Below are positions 1-10,152 of a DNA stretch of 64,000 nucleotides, piece after piece (positions within the stretch are counted from its first letter, which is position 1; every line of letters starts with the position of its first letter). The notes under the pieces are model-generated. The model did no database searches and was not told the DNA's origin. It saw only the letters and a list, made by a program, of their open reading frames with translations. Origin of the DNA: Arthrobacter sp. CAN_C5 (GTDB lineage Bacteria; Actinomycetota; Actinomycetes; Actinomycetales; Micrococcaceae); NCBI RefSeq assembly GCF_017875735.1, contig NZ_JAGGMZ010000001.1, forward strand, positions 3,472,001 through 3,536,000, given 5' to 3'. The position numbers and the translations under genes are program-made.

Positions 1-1314
1 TCGGACATTCTCGTCAATGCACCCAATGTGGCGCAGAACATCCTCCCCGACGGCTCAGCCGACGGCTCGCTGCTCAGGTTCTACGGGGAGCTGAGGAACG
101 AGGACGGGCAATTGCTCCGCGCGACCGTCTCCCAGGGGTCGACCGATGTTCCGGACATCCCAGTGCTCAATGTCGAGCAGGTACAGGCGCGGGGGCAGGA
201 CGGGTTTACTGTCCCGGGAAGCGTCAGTGGCAGCCCGGGATGGCGGGTGGTGCTCTTCGCGCTGCGGAACGAGCAGGGCAGCGTGGCAGTGGCGTCCAGC
301 CTCTCGACGGTCAACCGGTCGTTGGAGGAGGTGGGACAGATCATTTTCGGTGTCGGGCTCGGGGCCACCATGGTCGCCAGCGGCATTGCCTTCATTGCGG
401 TCACCCGACAGTTCCGGCCGCTGGGCCGGGTGGAACGAACGGCCGCCGCCATCGCTGCCGGAGACCTGTCTCGACGCGTCGAGGTGGAGCGGCCCGCCAC
501 CGAGGTGGGCCGGCTGTCACGCTCACTGAACGCGATGCTCGCGCATATTGAGGCAGCGTTCTCCGCCCGCACCGAATCCGAACGCAAGATGCGCCGGTTC
601 GTCGCCGATGCGTCGCATGAGCTGCGGACCCCCCTGGTGACCATCCGGGGGTTCTCGGAGCTGTACCGCCACGGCGCCCTGCAGAACGACGACGACGTCG
701 GCGCGGCAATGGGCCGGATCGAAAGCGAAGCGAAGCGGATGGGCGAACTGGTGGAGGATCTGCTGACGCTGGCCCGGATCGACGAACAGCGGCCGCTGAA
801 ATCGGAGCCGCTGGACCTGGTCATCCTGGGAAACGACGCTGCCCTTGACGCCCGGGCCATCGCCCCTGACCGGCAGATCACCGTGATCGGCCTCGACGGC
901 GGGCCCGCACAGCCGGCACCAACGGTCGGGGACGAGGCGCGGCTGCGGCAGGTGGTGGCCAACCTGATGACCAATGCGCTCCGCTACACACCCGACGGGA
1001 CGCCCATTGAGATCGCCGTGGGTGTGGCTCCGGTGATTCATGGTCGGATGGACTCAGTTATTGAGGTGCGCGATCACGGTCCCGGGATCTCGGAGGAAGA
1101 CGCGGCCCGGGTCTTCGAACGGTTCTACCGCGCCGACTCGTCCAGGTATCGGGAGACCGGTGGTACCGGCCTGGGTCTGGCCATCGTGGCGGCGCTGGTG
1201 GCGCAGCATGATGGTTCGGTGCGTCTGGAGGAGACGGTCGGCGGCGGTGCCACCCTGTCCATCAGGCTGCCCTACACGGCCGTCGAAGCAGACTCGTCCT
1301 CCACAATGTCCTGA
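1..1314 (+). CDS. Sensor histidine kinase, 5' end cut by the window edge
   Basis: Membrane sensor kinase of a two-component system; it would autophosphorylate on His and pass the phosphate to a response regulator, which probably lies just upstream outside the window. The reading frame is open to base 1, so the true start is missing; residue numbers here count from the GTG at 28. Visible parts: an extracytoplasmic sensor segment, one membrane helix (about 102-126), a HAMP linker (about 127-180), the HisKA box DASHELRTPL with His197, an N box (NLMTNALRYT), and G1/G2 ATP-lid motifs (DHGPGISEEDAARVFERFYR, then GGTGLGLAIV). The layout resembles the actinobacterial TcrY/TrcS group, but the ligand cannot be read from sequence. 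It is followed after 86 bases by the WXG100 gene in the same direction. Confidence 0.93.
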   Translation, partial: SDILVNAPNVAQNILPDGSADGSLLRFYGELRNEDGQLLRATVSQGSTDVPDIPVLNVEQVQARGQDGFTVPGSVSGSPGWRVVLFALRNEQGSVAVASSLSTVNRSLEEVGQIIFGVGLGATMVASGIAFIAVTRQFRPLGRVERTAAAIAAGDLSRRVEVERPATEVGRLSRSLNAMLAHIEAAFSARTESERKMRRFVADASHELRTPLVTIRGFSELYRHGALQNDDDVGAAMGRIESEAKRMGELVEDLLTLARIDEQRPLKSEPLDLVILGNDAALDARAIAPDRQITVIGLDGGPAQPAPTVGDEARLRQVVANLMTNALRYTPDGTPIEIAVGVAPVIHGRMDSVIEVRDHGPGISEEDAARVFERFYRADSSRYRETGGTGLGLAIVAALVAQHDGSVRLEETVGGGATLSIRLPYTAVEADSSSTMS

Positions 1315-1400
1315 GTTTGGTGGGGTTTGCCCACACTTCACCACCGGCCCATTCGCGGCGCCCTTCCCCGGCCTAGGGTCGAGGGGAAAGGAGGACAACA

Positions 1401-1691
1401 ATGACAAACTTCCAGGTCGACACTGACGCCCTCGTGGCCAAGAACAAAGAGGTGCAGGGAACGATCAGCCGGCTGCAAGCCGAGGTCAACACCATGCAGG
1501 CGGGTTTGCAGGACCTTGAGCAGTTGTGGCGTGGCCAGGCCGCGGCGAACTTCCAGCAGCTGGTCATCCAGTGGCGGGCCACCCAGGCGCGGGTCGAGGA
1601 GTCGCTGGCCGAAATCAACCATTCGCTTTCGGTCGCAACCCAGCAGTACGTCGACGCCGAGCTGAGTAACGCACGGATGTTCCAGTACTAG
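1401..1691 (+). CDS. WXG100 family (ESAT-6-like) protein
   Basis: A 96-residue helical protein with the Trp-X-Gly turn (W43-R44-G45, in EQLWRGQAAANF) between two amphipathic helices, the size and layout of WXG100 proteins. Members form helical-hairpin dimers and are often exported by ESX/type VII systems. A very strong ribosome binding site (AAAGGAGG, about 1387-1394) sits ahead of the ATG. The C-terminal part has the sequence YVDAELSNARMFQY, compatible with a YxxxD/E-type export signal, although this is inference. No EccC, EccB or second WXG100 gene is nearby, so it is an orphan. A strong terminator follows. Confidence 0.9.
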   Translation: MTNFQVDTDALVAKNKEVQGTISRLQAEVNTMQAGLQDLEQLWRGQAAANFQQLVIQWRATQARVEESLAEINHSLSVATQQYVDAELSNARMFQY

Positions 1692-1701
1692 CCGCTTAAC
1701 G

Positions 1702-1743
1702 CCGGAAGGACGGCATCCCCTATCGGGGATGCCGTCCTTCCGG
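1702..1743. terminator. Bidirectional terminator between WXG100 gene and groEL
   Basis: A perfect 19 bp stem (1702-1720 with 1725-1743) and a 4-base loop TATC lie between two convergent genes. There is no long T-run, as is common for high-GC actinobacteria. It probably ends both transcripts. Confidence 0.85.
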
Positions 1744-1781
1744 TTACAGCCAGGTGAGGTGCGAGACCTCGTGGGTGGGGA

Positions 1782-3425
<1,644 letters not shown>

Positions 3426-3578
3426 TTAGGTCCTTTCGGGGACAGTCCTGCTTATCAGCAAACTTATGCTCACCTGCTGCGGTGCCCGCGACGGACGGGC
3501 AACATCCGGACGATCTCTTTACGTCCCGACACGGCCCTCACCACAGTGGTGTGCGATTCACTCGCCAGCCGCGGACGG

Positions 3579-3622
3579 TTAGCAGTCAGCGGCTTAGAGT
3601 GCTAACTCAATAATTAGCACTC
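3579..3622 (-). promoter_or_regulatory. CIRCE operator (HrcA site) with an extra half-site, groEL
   Basis: Read on the groEL strand, 3605-3579 is TTAGCACTC, nine bases, then GACTGCTAA. This matches the CIRCE consensus TTAGCACTC-N9-GAGTGCTAA with one mismatch. A third arm, GAGTGCTAA (3622-3614), lies 8 bases upstream, making a second inverted pair with swapped arm order. HrcA binding to CIRCE represses groE genes until heat stress (established). The element overlaps the last codons of the upstream GNAT gene, whose stop codon is at 3607. Confidence 0.88.
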
Positions 3623-4200
3623 TGGCTGCTTGAGTGCAAGCGGAGCTCGGCCCATTGAGCACGCGTCACACCGGAGACAACCGAGTCGTACACGACCCCG
3701 CGCACCACCCGGGCATCACGAAACCTGGCCTCCTCGGTCCACCCGAGTTTCAGCCCCACACTGCACATCGCGAGGTTTCCGGACCAGGTGGAAAAGTCGA
3801 GGCGGCGGAAGCCGGTGACGGCGAAAAGGTAGTCCACCCACAGGGTGAGTGCCTCGCTTCCGACTCCGCGCCCGCGCTGGGACGGGTCGTAGACGGTGAT
3901 TCCGGCTCGGGGCCATTCGGTCTCCTCCGATTCCCAGTGCCAGGAAACGGTCCCAACGAGGTGGTCGGTCAGAGCGTCGGCGATCACCATCCGGCGTCGG
4001 ACCTCGGGGCTTTCTCCCGTCGAAAGCTGCTCCGCAAGACGCGCGAGCGCGGCGTCGGCCTCCTGCGTGGTGAGGGGCGGAAAGTACGGCCCATCCCACT
4101 GGTGCCACTCCTGATGGGGGCGAAGCCATTCGCGGTAAGCGGAAAGATCGGCGGCGTGCCAGTCGCGTAGCCGGACCTTCGTCCCCTCGAGTGTCAGCAT
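3607..4200 (-). CDS. GNAT family N-acetyltransferase (RimJ/RimL-like)
   Basis: A 197-residue acetyltransferase that would move acetyl from acetyl-CoA to an amine, possibly a protein N-terminus. The start was placed at ATG 4200 (MLTLEGTKVRLRDW), where family similarity begins; the frame is open further upstream but that part overlaps the neighbouring gene. The acetyl-CoA loop QRGRGVGSEAL follows the strand GITVYDP, and the conserved GFRRLDFSTWSGNLAM...GLKLGW segment is typical of GNATs that act on proteins or antibiotics. The start lies 17 bases after the stop of the LytR_C gene on the same strand, suggesting cotranscription. Its 3' end overlaps the groEL operator. Substrate unknown. Confidence 0.85.
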   Translation of the reverse strand: MLTLEGTKVRLRDWHAADLSAYREWLRPHQEWHQWDGPYFPPLTTQEADAALARLAEQLSTGESPEVRRRMVIADALTDHLVGTVSWHWESEETEWPRAGITVYDPSQRGRGVGSEALTLWVDYLFAVTGFRRLDFSTWSGNLAMCSVGLKLGWTEEARFRDARVVRGVVYDSVVSGVTRAQWAELRLHSSSQSANY

Positions 4201-4217
4201 GGATGCGCCGTCGGTCT

Positions 4218-4853
4218 CTACTGGAAACCGGGCCCGATCACTACCGTGACATCCGGTGAAACCTCGGTGGTCTCGATCAGGGTCGGAATCCCGAGCACAC
4301 CGCTCAGCTCCTGCGCCGTTTCGAGCTGGGAGGGGTCGTTGTAAAAGATCACCGAGTTCTGCAGGGGCGCTCCACCCCAGTCGGCGATCTCTTCCACGGT
4401 CCATCCGTCGGCGGTCACCCGACCGGCGGCCAGCGTGGCCTGTCCCCCGATTCCGCTGGCGTTGTAGACATTCACTGGCTCGCTGCGGTCGATGCCGTCC
4501 GGGTCCGCGGTGGGAGTCGGGTCGCTGCCCTCAGTCCCTCCCCCGGCCGGCCCATCGGTGGCGGGGTCGGACGGGGCTGGTTCGGACGAGTCGGCGCCGG
4601 CCGCGGGGCTGGGTGATGCGTCGGCGGTCGCGGTCGCCGTGGACTGGCCGGATGTCGGTTCCGCCCCGCTGCCAAAGCCCAGCCGCGGAAGGATGAAGAA
4701 GGCGGCGAGCCCGACGGCGAGCGCCAGCACTCCGACCAGGATCTTCAACGCGAGCCCACTGGAGCCCGGCGGCACCAGCCTTTCCCGGTGGACGCCCTGC
4801 CGCGAGGCGGATTCAGGGATCTTGTCGAACTCGTCCCGGGGGTATTGGCTCAT
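4218..4853 (-). CDS. LytR C-terminal domain protein, membrane anchored
   Basis: A 211-residue protein with a short cytoplasmic N-terminus, one membrane helix (about 36-57, LALKILVGVLALAVGLAAFF), a long linker rich in Pro, Ser, Thr and Ala, and a C-terminal LytR_C-like domain (VNVYNASGIGGQATLAAGRV and onwards). LytR_C domains often sit on LytR-CpsA-Psr cell-wall ligases but occur alone in actinobacteria; the function of the stand-alone form is not known. The ATG at 4853 (MSQYPRDEF) was preferred to the upstream GTG-type start at 4940, because that would overlap the DUF3263 gene. It is 49 bases downstream of the DUF3263 gene in one likely operon. Confidence 0.85.
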   Translation of the reverse strand: MSQYPRDEFDKIPESASRQGVHRERLVPPGSSGLALKILVGVLALAVGLAAFFILPRLGFGSGAEPTSGQSTATATADASPSPAAGADSSEPAPSDPATDGPAGGGTEGSDPTPTADPDGIDRSEPVNVYNASGIGGQATLAAGRVTADGWTVEEIADWGGAPLQNSVIFYNDPSQLETAQELSGVLGIPTLIETTEVSPDVTVVIGPGFQ

Positions 4854-4902
4854 GTGCTGCGTTGTCCTTGGTTTGGGTGCCCGTTTTGGCTCACGAGAGG
4901 CG

Positions 4903-5217
4903 TTAGATCTCAGCGCCGAGGCGGCGGGCTGAGCGGGCACGCTGACGGGATGTACGTAGTCTACGCAGGCGCTTCACCAGCATGGGGTCGTGGGCGAGGG
5001 CCGCCTCGGTATCGATCAGGGCGTTGAGGATCTGGTAGTAGTGGGTGGCCGACAGGTCGAACAGTTCCCGGATCGCCTGTTCCTTGGCGCCCGAATACTT
5101 CCACCACTGGCGTTCCAGGGCAAGCATCTGCTGCTCCCGGTCGCCCAGATCCCCTGCCCGGGGGTGCTTGTCCGGGGATGCCTGCACCGCGTTATCCGCG
5201 CCCGCTGCTTCCGTCAC
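4903..5217 (-). CDS. DUF3263 domain protein
   Basis: A 104-residue protein of the actinobacterial DUF3263 family. The recognised core is EQQMLALERQWWKYSGAKEQ followed by IRELFDLSATHYYQILNALI, which resembles a short helix-turn-helix-like unit, then a basic C-terminal tail (RLRRLRTSRQRARSARR). A DNA- or RNA-binding role is plausible but unproven. It heads a minus-strand cluster with the LytR_C and GNAT genes and is divergent from ung, with about 114 bases between the two starts. Confidence 0.88.
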   Translation of the reverse strand: MTEAAGADNAVQASPDKHPRAGDLGDREQQMLALERQWWKYSGAKEQAIRELFDLSATHYYQILNALIDTEAALAHDPMLVKRLRRLRTSRQRARSARRLGAEI

Positions 5218-5331
5218 TCTCCACCGCCCCTTAGCAAAATGCAGCCCGCTTTCACGCTGCCCGATTGCTCCCCATGGTAATTGGGAATAACAAGGTTGTC
5301 ATTTGGGACTGCGGAGCCGCAGGATGGGATG

Positions 5332-6114
5332 ATGTCGGATCATCAGGCTGCCCTCTTCCCGGAACCCGTGGCTGCTGCCACCACGTCCCAGCGCGCATCG
5401 TCCGCGGAGGGCCGGGACAGCGAACCGTTTCCGTTCGCCGCGCCCAGTACGGTGGCCGACGTCGTCCACCCCAGCTGGGCAGCAGCCCTGGCCGCGGTGG
5501 AACCTCACCTGCACCACCTGGCGCGCGACCTGCAGGCCGAGGTCGACGCCGGTCACCAGATTCTGCCCGAGCCCGGGAACATCCTGCGTGCCTTCAGCTA
5601 CCCCCTGGAGGAGGTCAAGGTGCTCCTGATCGGCCAGGACCCGTATCCAACGCCCGGTCACGCCGTCGGGCTGTCGTTCTCTGTGTCGGAGCGCACCCGG
5701 CCGCTGCCGAGGAGCCTCGCGAACATCTACCGCGAGCTTGCCACTGACACATCGGTGGCGGTCCCCGCCCACGGGGACCTGACCGGCTGGGCCGAGCAGG
5801 GAGTGCTGCTGCTGAACCGGGTACTGACGGTGCGCGCTGGCGACGCCGCCTCGCACCGGCGTCTGGGCTGGGAGGCGGTGACCAGTGCAGCCGTCGAGGT
5901 GCTGGTGGCGAGGAACGCCCCCCTGGTCGCCGTCTTGTGGGGGCGGGACGCCCAACAGGTGAAGCCGTTGCTCGGCTCCACCCCCACCGTCGAGTCGGTC
6001 CACCCCAGTCCGCTCTCGGCGTCACGCGGATTCTTCGGGAGCCGCCCCTTCAGCCGGACCAACGCGCTCCTCGCTGACCAAGGCGCCAGCCCGGTGGACT
6101 GGCAGTTGCGCTAG
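5332..6114 (+). CDS. ung: Uracil-DNA glycosylase, family 1
   Basis: Removes uracil from DNA in base-excision repair. The 260-residue protein shows the water-activating loop LLIGQDPYPTPGHAVGLSFS with catalytic Asp103 and the Leu-loop HPSPLSASRGFFGSRPFS with His224. The N-terminal 35 residues are poorly conserved. Two ATG codons stand in tandem (5329 and 5332); the second is chosen because AGGA at 5321-5324 is better spaced from it. The gene ends 3 bases before the stop of the convergent ThrE gene. Confidence 0.96.
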   Translation: MSDHQAALFPEPVAAATTSQRASSAEGRDSEPFPFAAPSTVADVVHPSWAAALAAVEPHLHHLARDLQAEVDAGHQILPEPGNILRAFSYPLEEVKVLLIGQDPYPTPGHAVGLSFSVSERTRPLPRSLANIYRELATDTSVAVPAHGDLTGWAEQGVLLLNRVLTVRAGDAASHRRLGWEAVTSAAVEVLVARNAPLVAVLWGRDAQQVKPLLGSTPTVESVHPSPLSASRGFFGSRPFSRTNALLADQGASPVDWQLR

Positions 6115-6117
6115 GAG

Positions 6118-7830
6118 TTACCGTCGCCGGTTGCGGCGTTCGTTGCTGCTGGCACCCTTGGTGAGCGGGCGGGCCAGATTGTCGCCCAGCACCACGCCTC
6201 CCGCGACGGCCAGGATAATGGTCAGCGCGTTGAACAGGGAGTTGGTGCCGGTGCCGATCAGTTCGGTCTCGATGGTCAGTCCGTACATCGACCGGAAGAC
6301 CATCAGCCCCGGGTACAGGAACATGACGGCGGGGACAGCCACCACCAGCTGGGGGGCACCCATCCGCAAGGCCACCACCCGGGCCAGCATCCCAATCATC
6401 ACGGCTGCGACCGCCGGGGCCAACCGGTAGCCGACGCCGAGGAAGACCACCAGCGAATAGAGCAGGAACCCGGTCACGCCGATCAGTGATGTGGGAATCA
6501 CCAGCTTCATGTCGGTCTGCTCCGCCACACAGATCATCCCGACGGCGATGAAGACCAGGACCGCGACAACCGGTACCGGGTAGAGGGACCCCACCGACGT
6601 GGTCAGTTCCAGCTCCGGAACGCCGATCAGGGCACCGAACACCAGCGCGACAGCGAGACCCGAGATGATTGCGGCGAACACCAGGAACGCGGACAAATAT
6701 CGCCCAGCCGCTGTAACGGGGAAACCATTGATCGCGTCCTGGGTGGCCGAGACCAGCCGCCCGGTCGGCAGCAGCAGCAAAATCCCGCCCACCACCACGA
6801 ACGAGGGCCTGATACCGATATCAAGCCACCAGAAGAACATGGCGATGATGGTGACCATCCCGGCGGAAGTGGCCACCGAGAAGAACTCGGGGACGCGCCA
6901 CTTCCCCAGCTGCCGCAGCATCAGATCCACGCCGATGCAGCTGACGAAACTAATCAGCGATTCCAGCGGGGTGCCGCCGAGGAAGCCAACGATGGCGGCG
7001 CCGAAGATGCCGAACGCGGCCGTCACCATCCAGCGCGGGAACGGTTTCGGCCTGTGGGTGATCTCATCGAGCCGCGCCGCGGCTTCGATCCGGGTGGTGC
7101 TGCCGCCGACAATATCGGTCACCAGCTGGTGCACCTTCAGGAGTCCGGCGTAGTTGTTGGTCCACGACCGGACGACGCGCAGAACGGTGACGGGCGTCTG
7201 GTCCTTGGCCGAATAGTTGAGGATGACCGACTGGTTGGTGATATCCACTTCAATGTTATCCAGCCCAAACGCGGCGGTGACCGCGATGATGCTGGTCTCG
7301 ACCTCGAGCGCACCGGCGCCGTACCTGAACATCGTCTCGGCGAGGCTCAGTGCGAAGTCAAGGGTCCGCCGGGCGTTGATGTCCGGCCCGGATGCCTGGA
7401 TGGTGGGATTGGCATAGGGGCTTCCCGCGAGCCGCTCCACGATACTCATTGCCTGGGTGGGCGGGGTCTCCCCCTGGACCAGCCTGCGGAGGACCTTGCG
7501 GGCAGCGGCATTGGACCGGTCGGGGCGGACCGAACGCGGGGTGGTCGGCAGTGCGTCGGTGGGTGTCGAGTAGGTCCGGCGATCAGGCTTGGCGGCCGTC
7601 GGACGCGGCTTGGCCTTTCCTTTCGCCGACGGGACCCTAGCCGGCTTGCCGGGGCGTCCCACGGACCCCGGCGCGTCGGGGGTTCCCGGCAGCGAGTGAA
7701 CCGGCCGTGACACGGGTGCCACCACACTGGCGGGCGTCTCCGCGGTGGGGATGATGGGCAGCTGCTCGGCTACCGGCGCCGGGTTGGTGTTGGGGTTGCG
7801 GCCATCGTCTGACTCGGTCTTTTCACCCAT
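6118..7830 (-). CDS. thrE: ThrE-family threonine/serine exporter
   Basis: Inner-membrane exporter of threonine and serine. The 570-residue protein has a Pro/Ala/Lys-rich N-terminal extension (about 1-125), the conserved ThrE N-terminal domain (RTLDFALSLAETMFRYGAGA, about 150-270), then about ten membrane helices (PF06738 plus PF12821 layout in one chain, as in Corynebacterium ThrE). The ATG at 7830 with GAAAGG upstream was chosen over a TTG two codons earlier. It begins 46 bases after the FemAB gene on the same strand, suggesting an operon, perhaps linking amino-acid export with peptidoglycan cross-bridge supply (inference). Confidence 0.92.
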   Translation of the reverse strand: MGEKTESDDGRNPNTNPAPVAEQLPIIPTAETPASVVAPVSRPVHSLPGTPDAPGSVGRPGKPARVPSAKGKAKPRPTAAKPDRRTYSTPTDALPTTPRSVRPDRSNAAARKVLRRLVQGETPPTQAMSIVERLAGSPYANPTIQASGPDINARRTLDFALSLAETMFRYGAGALEVETSIIAVTAAFGLDNIEVDITNQSVILNYSAKDQTPVTVLRVVRSWTNNYAGLLKVHQLVTDIVGGSTTRIEAAARLDEITHRPKPFPRWMVTAAFGIFGAAIVGFLGGTPLESLISFVSCIGVDLMLRQLGKWRVPEFFSVATSAGMVTIIAMFFWWLDIGIRPSFVVVGGILLLLPTGRLVSATQDAINGFPVTAAGRYLSAFLVFAAIISGLAVALVFGALIGVPELELTTSVGSLYPVPVVAVLVFIAVGMICVAEQTDMKLVIPTSLIGVTGFLLYSLVVFLGVGYRLAPAVAAVMIGMLARVVALRMGAPQLVVAVPAVMFLYPGLMVFRSMYGLTIETELIGTGTNSLFNALTIILAVAGGVVLGDNLARPLTKGASSNERRNRRR

Positions 7831-7876
7831 GGGCAAAACCTTTCATCAGGTAGGCCGCGCGCGGCGGGAACGGTGG

Positions 7877-8950
7877 TTAGTAGAACGGCTGGTGGTGTCG
7901 GCGCCAGTAGATTTGCCGGGCAACTCGTTCCCCGATGGCATTCCACAGTCGATACTTCCATGCGCTGAGCGGTAGGTCATAACAGCCGACAAAGTCCGTC
8001 ACAGTCTTGGTGAAACTGGTCTTGAACAACCCCAGCCCGTGGTGCGGATGGGAGCTGTCCTTGAGCCGGTCGCTGGGCGGCGTGCCGCAGAAATCGTACT
8101 CGATGATGCCGAACTCTTCCTTGAGGTCGGTGATCGCCTGCCACTGCACCAAATGGGAATCACCGTACTGGGACCGCTTGGGCCGGGAGCCGCCGTCCTT
8201 GTAGGTGCCCTTCAGCCCGTAGTTGATAACAAACGCGCCCACCGACGGTTCGCCGTCCTCATAAACGAAGTACAGGCGGCCCTGACCGGCGTCGGCGAAG
8301 TTCTTCCAAAACCGGCTGTAGTACTCATAGGAGCGCAGCTTCGCGGCTGACCGGTCCTCAATGTGGGCCATCAGCGCGTACATGGTGCGGAAGTTCTCGT
8401 CGGTGGGATCCATCCGGCGCACCTCAACACCCTCCCGGATGGCGCGCCGCACCGCGTTGCGCCCCCGTGAATGCAGATTGCGCAACAACTGGTTGGGCTC
8501 AGGGGTGGTGTCCAGGAGCGCCGTGTGGTCGTTCGGCTGCAGGTCGAAGGTCTTGATCAGGCCCGCCGCCCGGAACTGCCGGTCGACGTCGTCGTTAGCG
8601 AAGATGTCCGGCTCCACCTTGACGGCGAACACGTTGTGGCGTCCGGTGCGGACGAGTTCCCGGCAGGCGTCGAGGATTTCGGGCACATGGGCCGGCTCGG
8701 CGACATCGGGTCCCTTGATGAGGTACCAGAGAGCACCCAGGACGGGGAGCCGCTTTTCGATCACCAGGTTGTAGGTGGTGTAGTCGGGGCACTCGAAGAC
8801 CAGGAAACGAGGCGTCCAGCCGTGCTGGGACTTCACCTCGGCGAAGGATGCCGACTGGAGTATGTTTCCGCCGTTGGGGTTCGCCGTCACCAGCGCATCC
8901 CAGTTATCCCGCTCCTCGGCCGTGGCTAGACGCGCGGTGAACTTAACCAA
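7877..8950 (-). CDS. FemAB-type aminoacyltransferase (lipid II interpeptide bridge)
   Basis: A 357-residue member of the FemX/FemAB family, which transfers amino acids from aminoacyl-tRNA to the lysine of lipid II and so builds the peptidoglycan interpeptide bridge. The two GNAT-like halves are visible: residues about 20-150 with NPNGGNILQSASFAEVKSQH, and the C-terminal part with the family hallmark VINYGLKGTYKDGGS followed by HLVQWQAITDLKEEFGIIEYDFCG. The start is TTG at 8950 with GAGGA about five bases ahead; no ATG is better placed. Arthrobacter-type cells have A3-alpha bridges (for example with Ala, Ser or Thr), so the neighbouring ThrE is of interest. The exact amino acid cannot be told. 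Confidence 0.9.
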   Translation of the reverse strand: MVKFTARLATAEERDNWDALVTANPNGGNILQSASFAEVKSQHGWTPRFLVFECPDYTTYNLVIEKRLPVLGALWYLIKGPDVAEPAHVPEILDACRELVRTGRHNVFAVKVEPDIFANDDVDRQFRAAGLIKTFDLQPNDHTALLDTTPEPNQLLRNLHSRGRNAVRRAIREGVEVRRMDPTDENFRTMYALMAHIEDRSAAKLRSYEYYSRFWKNFADAGQGRLYFVYEDGEPSVGAFVINYGLKGTYKDGGSRPKRSQYGDSHLVQWQAITDLKEEFGIIEYDFCGTPPSDRLKDSSHPHHGLGLFKTSFTKTVTDFVGCYDLPLSAWKYRLWNAIGERVARQIYWRRHHQPFY

Positions 8951-9147
8951 AATTCCTCAATCAGTGGTGGTGACACAAAGACAATTCAGTGTAACGGCTG
9001 ACCCGCTTTGCATCGGTCAGCCGGCGGGCGGCGCCGGGGCCACCGGCCCCGGGCGACAATCGAGGATGGGAAAACTTGTCACCTTAGGCAACCGACACCG
9101 CGATGTGATCCTCCTCATTGGGCAGCGGGTGCCCTAGCATCGAAAGC

Positions 9148-10152
9148 ATGGACTATCGATACCTCGGAAACAGCGGACTCAAGATTTCAGAAATCACCTA
9201 CGGCAACTGGCTGACCCACGGATCGCAGGTGGAGAACGACGTCGCCACCCAGTGCGTGCGGGCCGCCCTGGACATGGGTATCACCAGCTTTGACACCGCC
9301 GACGTATATGCGAACACGGCGGCTGAAACCGTGCTCGGTGAAGCGCTGAAGGGCGAGCGGCGGCAGTCGCTGGAAATCTTCACCAAGGTCTGGGGCCCCA
9401 CCGGGCCCAAGGGGCCCAACGACTGCGGCCTCTCCCGCAAACACATCATGGAGTCGATCAACGGATCCCTGGAACGGTTGCAGACCGATTATGTGGATCT
9501 TTACCAGGCGCACCGTTACGACCACGAGACGCCGCTGGAGGAGACCATGCAGGCGTTTGCCGACGTCGTCCGCCAGGGCAAGGCCCTGTACATCGGGGTC
9601 AGCGAATGGGACGCGCGGCAGATCCGAGCAGGCCACGAACTGGCCAAGGAGCTCGGCTTCCAGCTCATCTCCAACCAGCCGCAGTACTCGATGCTGTGGC
9701 GGGTCATTGAAGGCGAGGTGGTGCCGGTATCCGAGGAACTGGGACTGTCCCAGATTGTGTGGTCCCCGGTGGCCCAGGGTGTGCTGACCGGGAAGTACCA
9801 GCCGGGTGGCACACCCGAGCAGGGTTCACGGGCGGCGGACGACAAGGGCGGCTCGAACATGATCAAGCGGTGGATGTCAGATGAGACCCTCACCGGCGTG
9901 CAGAAACTTCAGCCGGTCGCCGACGAGGTGGGCCTGACCATGGCCCAACTGGCCGTCGCCTGGGTCCTGCAGAACAAGAATGTGGCAGCCGCCATCATTG
10001 GCGCGTCCAAGCCGGAGCAGGTGAAGTCCAACGCCGTCGCCTCGGGCGTGACCCTGGAAGCCGACGTGATGGCGAAGATCGACGCTGCCATTGGCTCGAT
10101 GGCCGAGACCGACCCCGCCCAGACCGTCTCTCCTGAGCAGCGCCCCGCATGA
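9148..10152 (+). CDS. Aldo/keto reductase
   Basis: NADPH-dependent carbonyl reductase with a TIM-barrel fold, 334 residues. The catalytic tetrad is complete: Asp49 and Tyr54 (FDTADVY), Lys80 (TKVWG) and His122 (YQAHRYD). The sequence is closest to the Kv-beta/YghZ-like subgroup. The start MDYRYLGNSGLKIS at ATG 9148 matches the family start. The stop overlaps the start of the next gene by 4 bases (ATGA), so the two are translationally coupled. The 197-base region upstream separates it from the divergent FemAB gene and holds an 8 bp GC-rich hairpin (9034-9052). Confidence 0.94.
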   Translation: MDYRYLGNSGLKISEITYGNWLTHGSQVENDVATQCVRAALDMGITSFDTADVYANTAAETVLGEALKGERRQSLEIFTKVWGPTGPKGPNDCGLSRKHIMESINGSLERLQTDYVDLYQAHRYDHETPLEETMQAFADVVRQGKALYIGVSEWDARQIRAGHELAKELGFQLISNQPQYSMLWRVIEGEVVPVSEELGLSQIVWSPVAQGVLTGKYQPGGTPEQGSRAADDKGGSNMIKRWMSDETLTGVQKLQPVADEVGLTMAQLAVAWVLQNKNVAAAIIGASKPEQVKSNAVASGVTLEADVMAKIDAAIGSMAETDPAQTVSPEQRPA

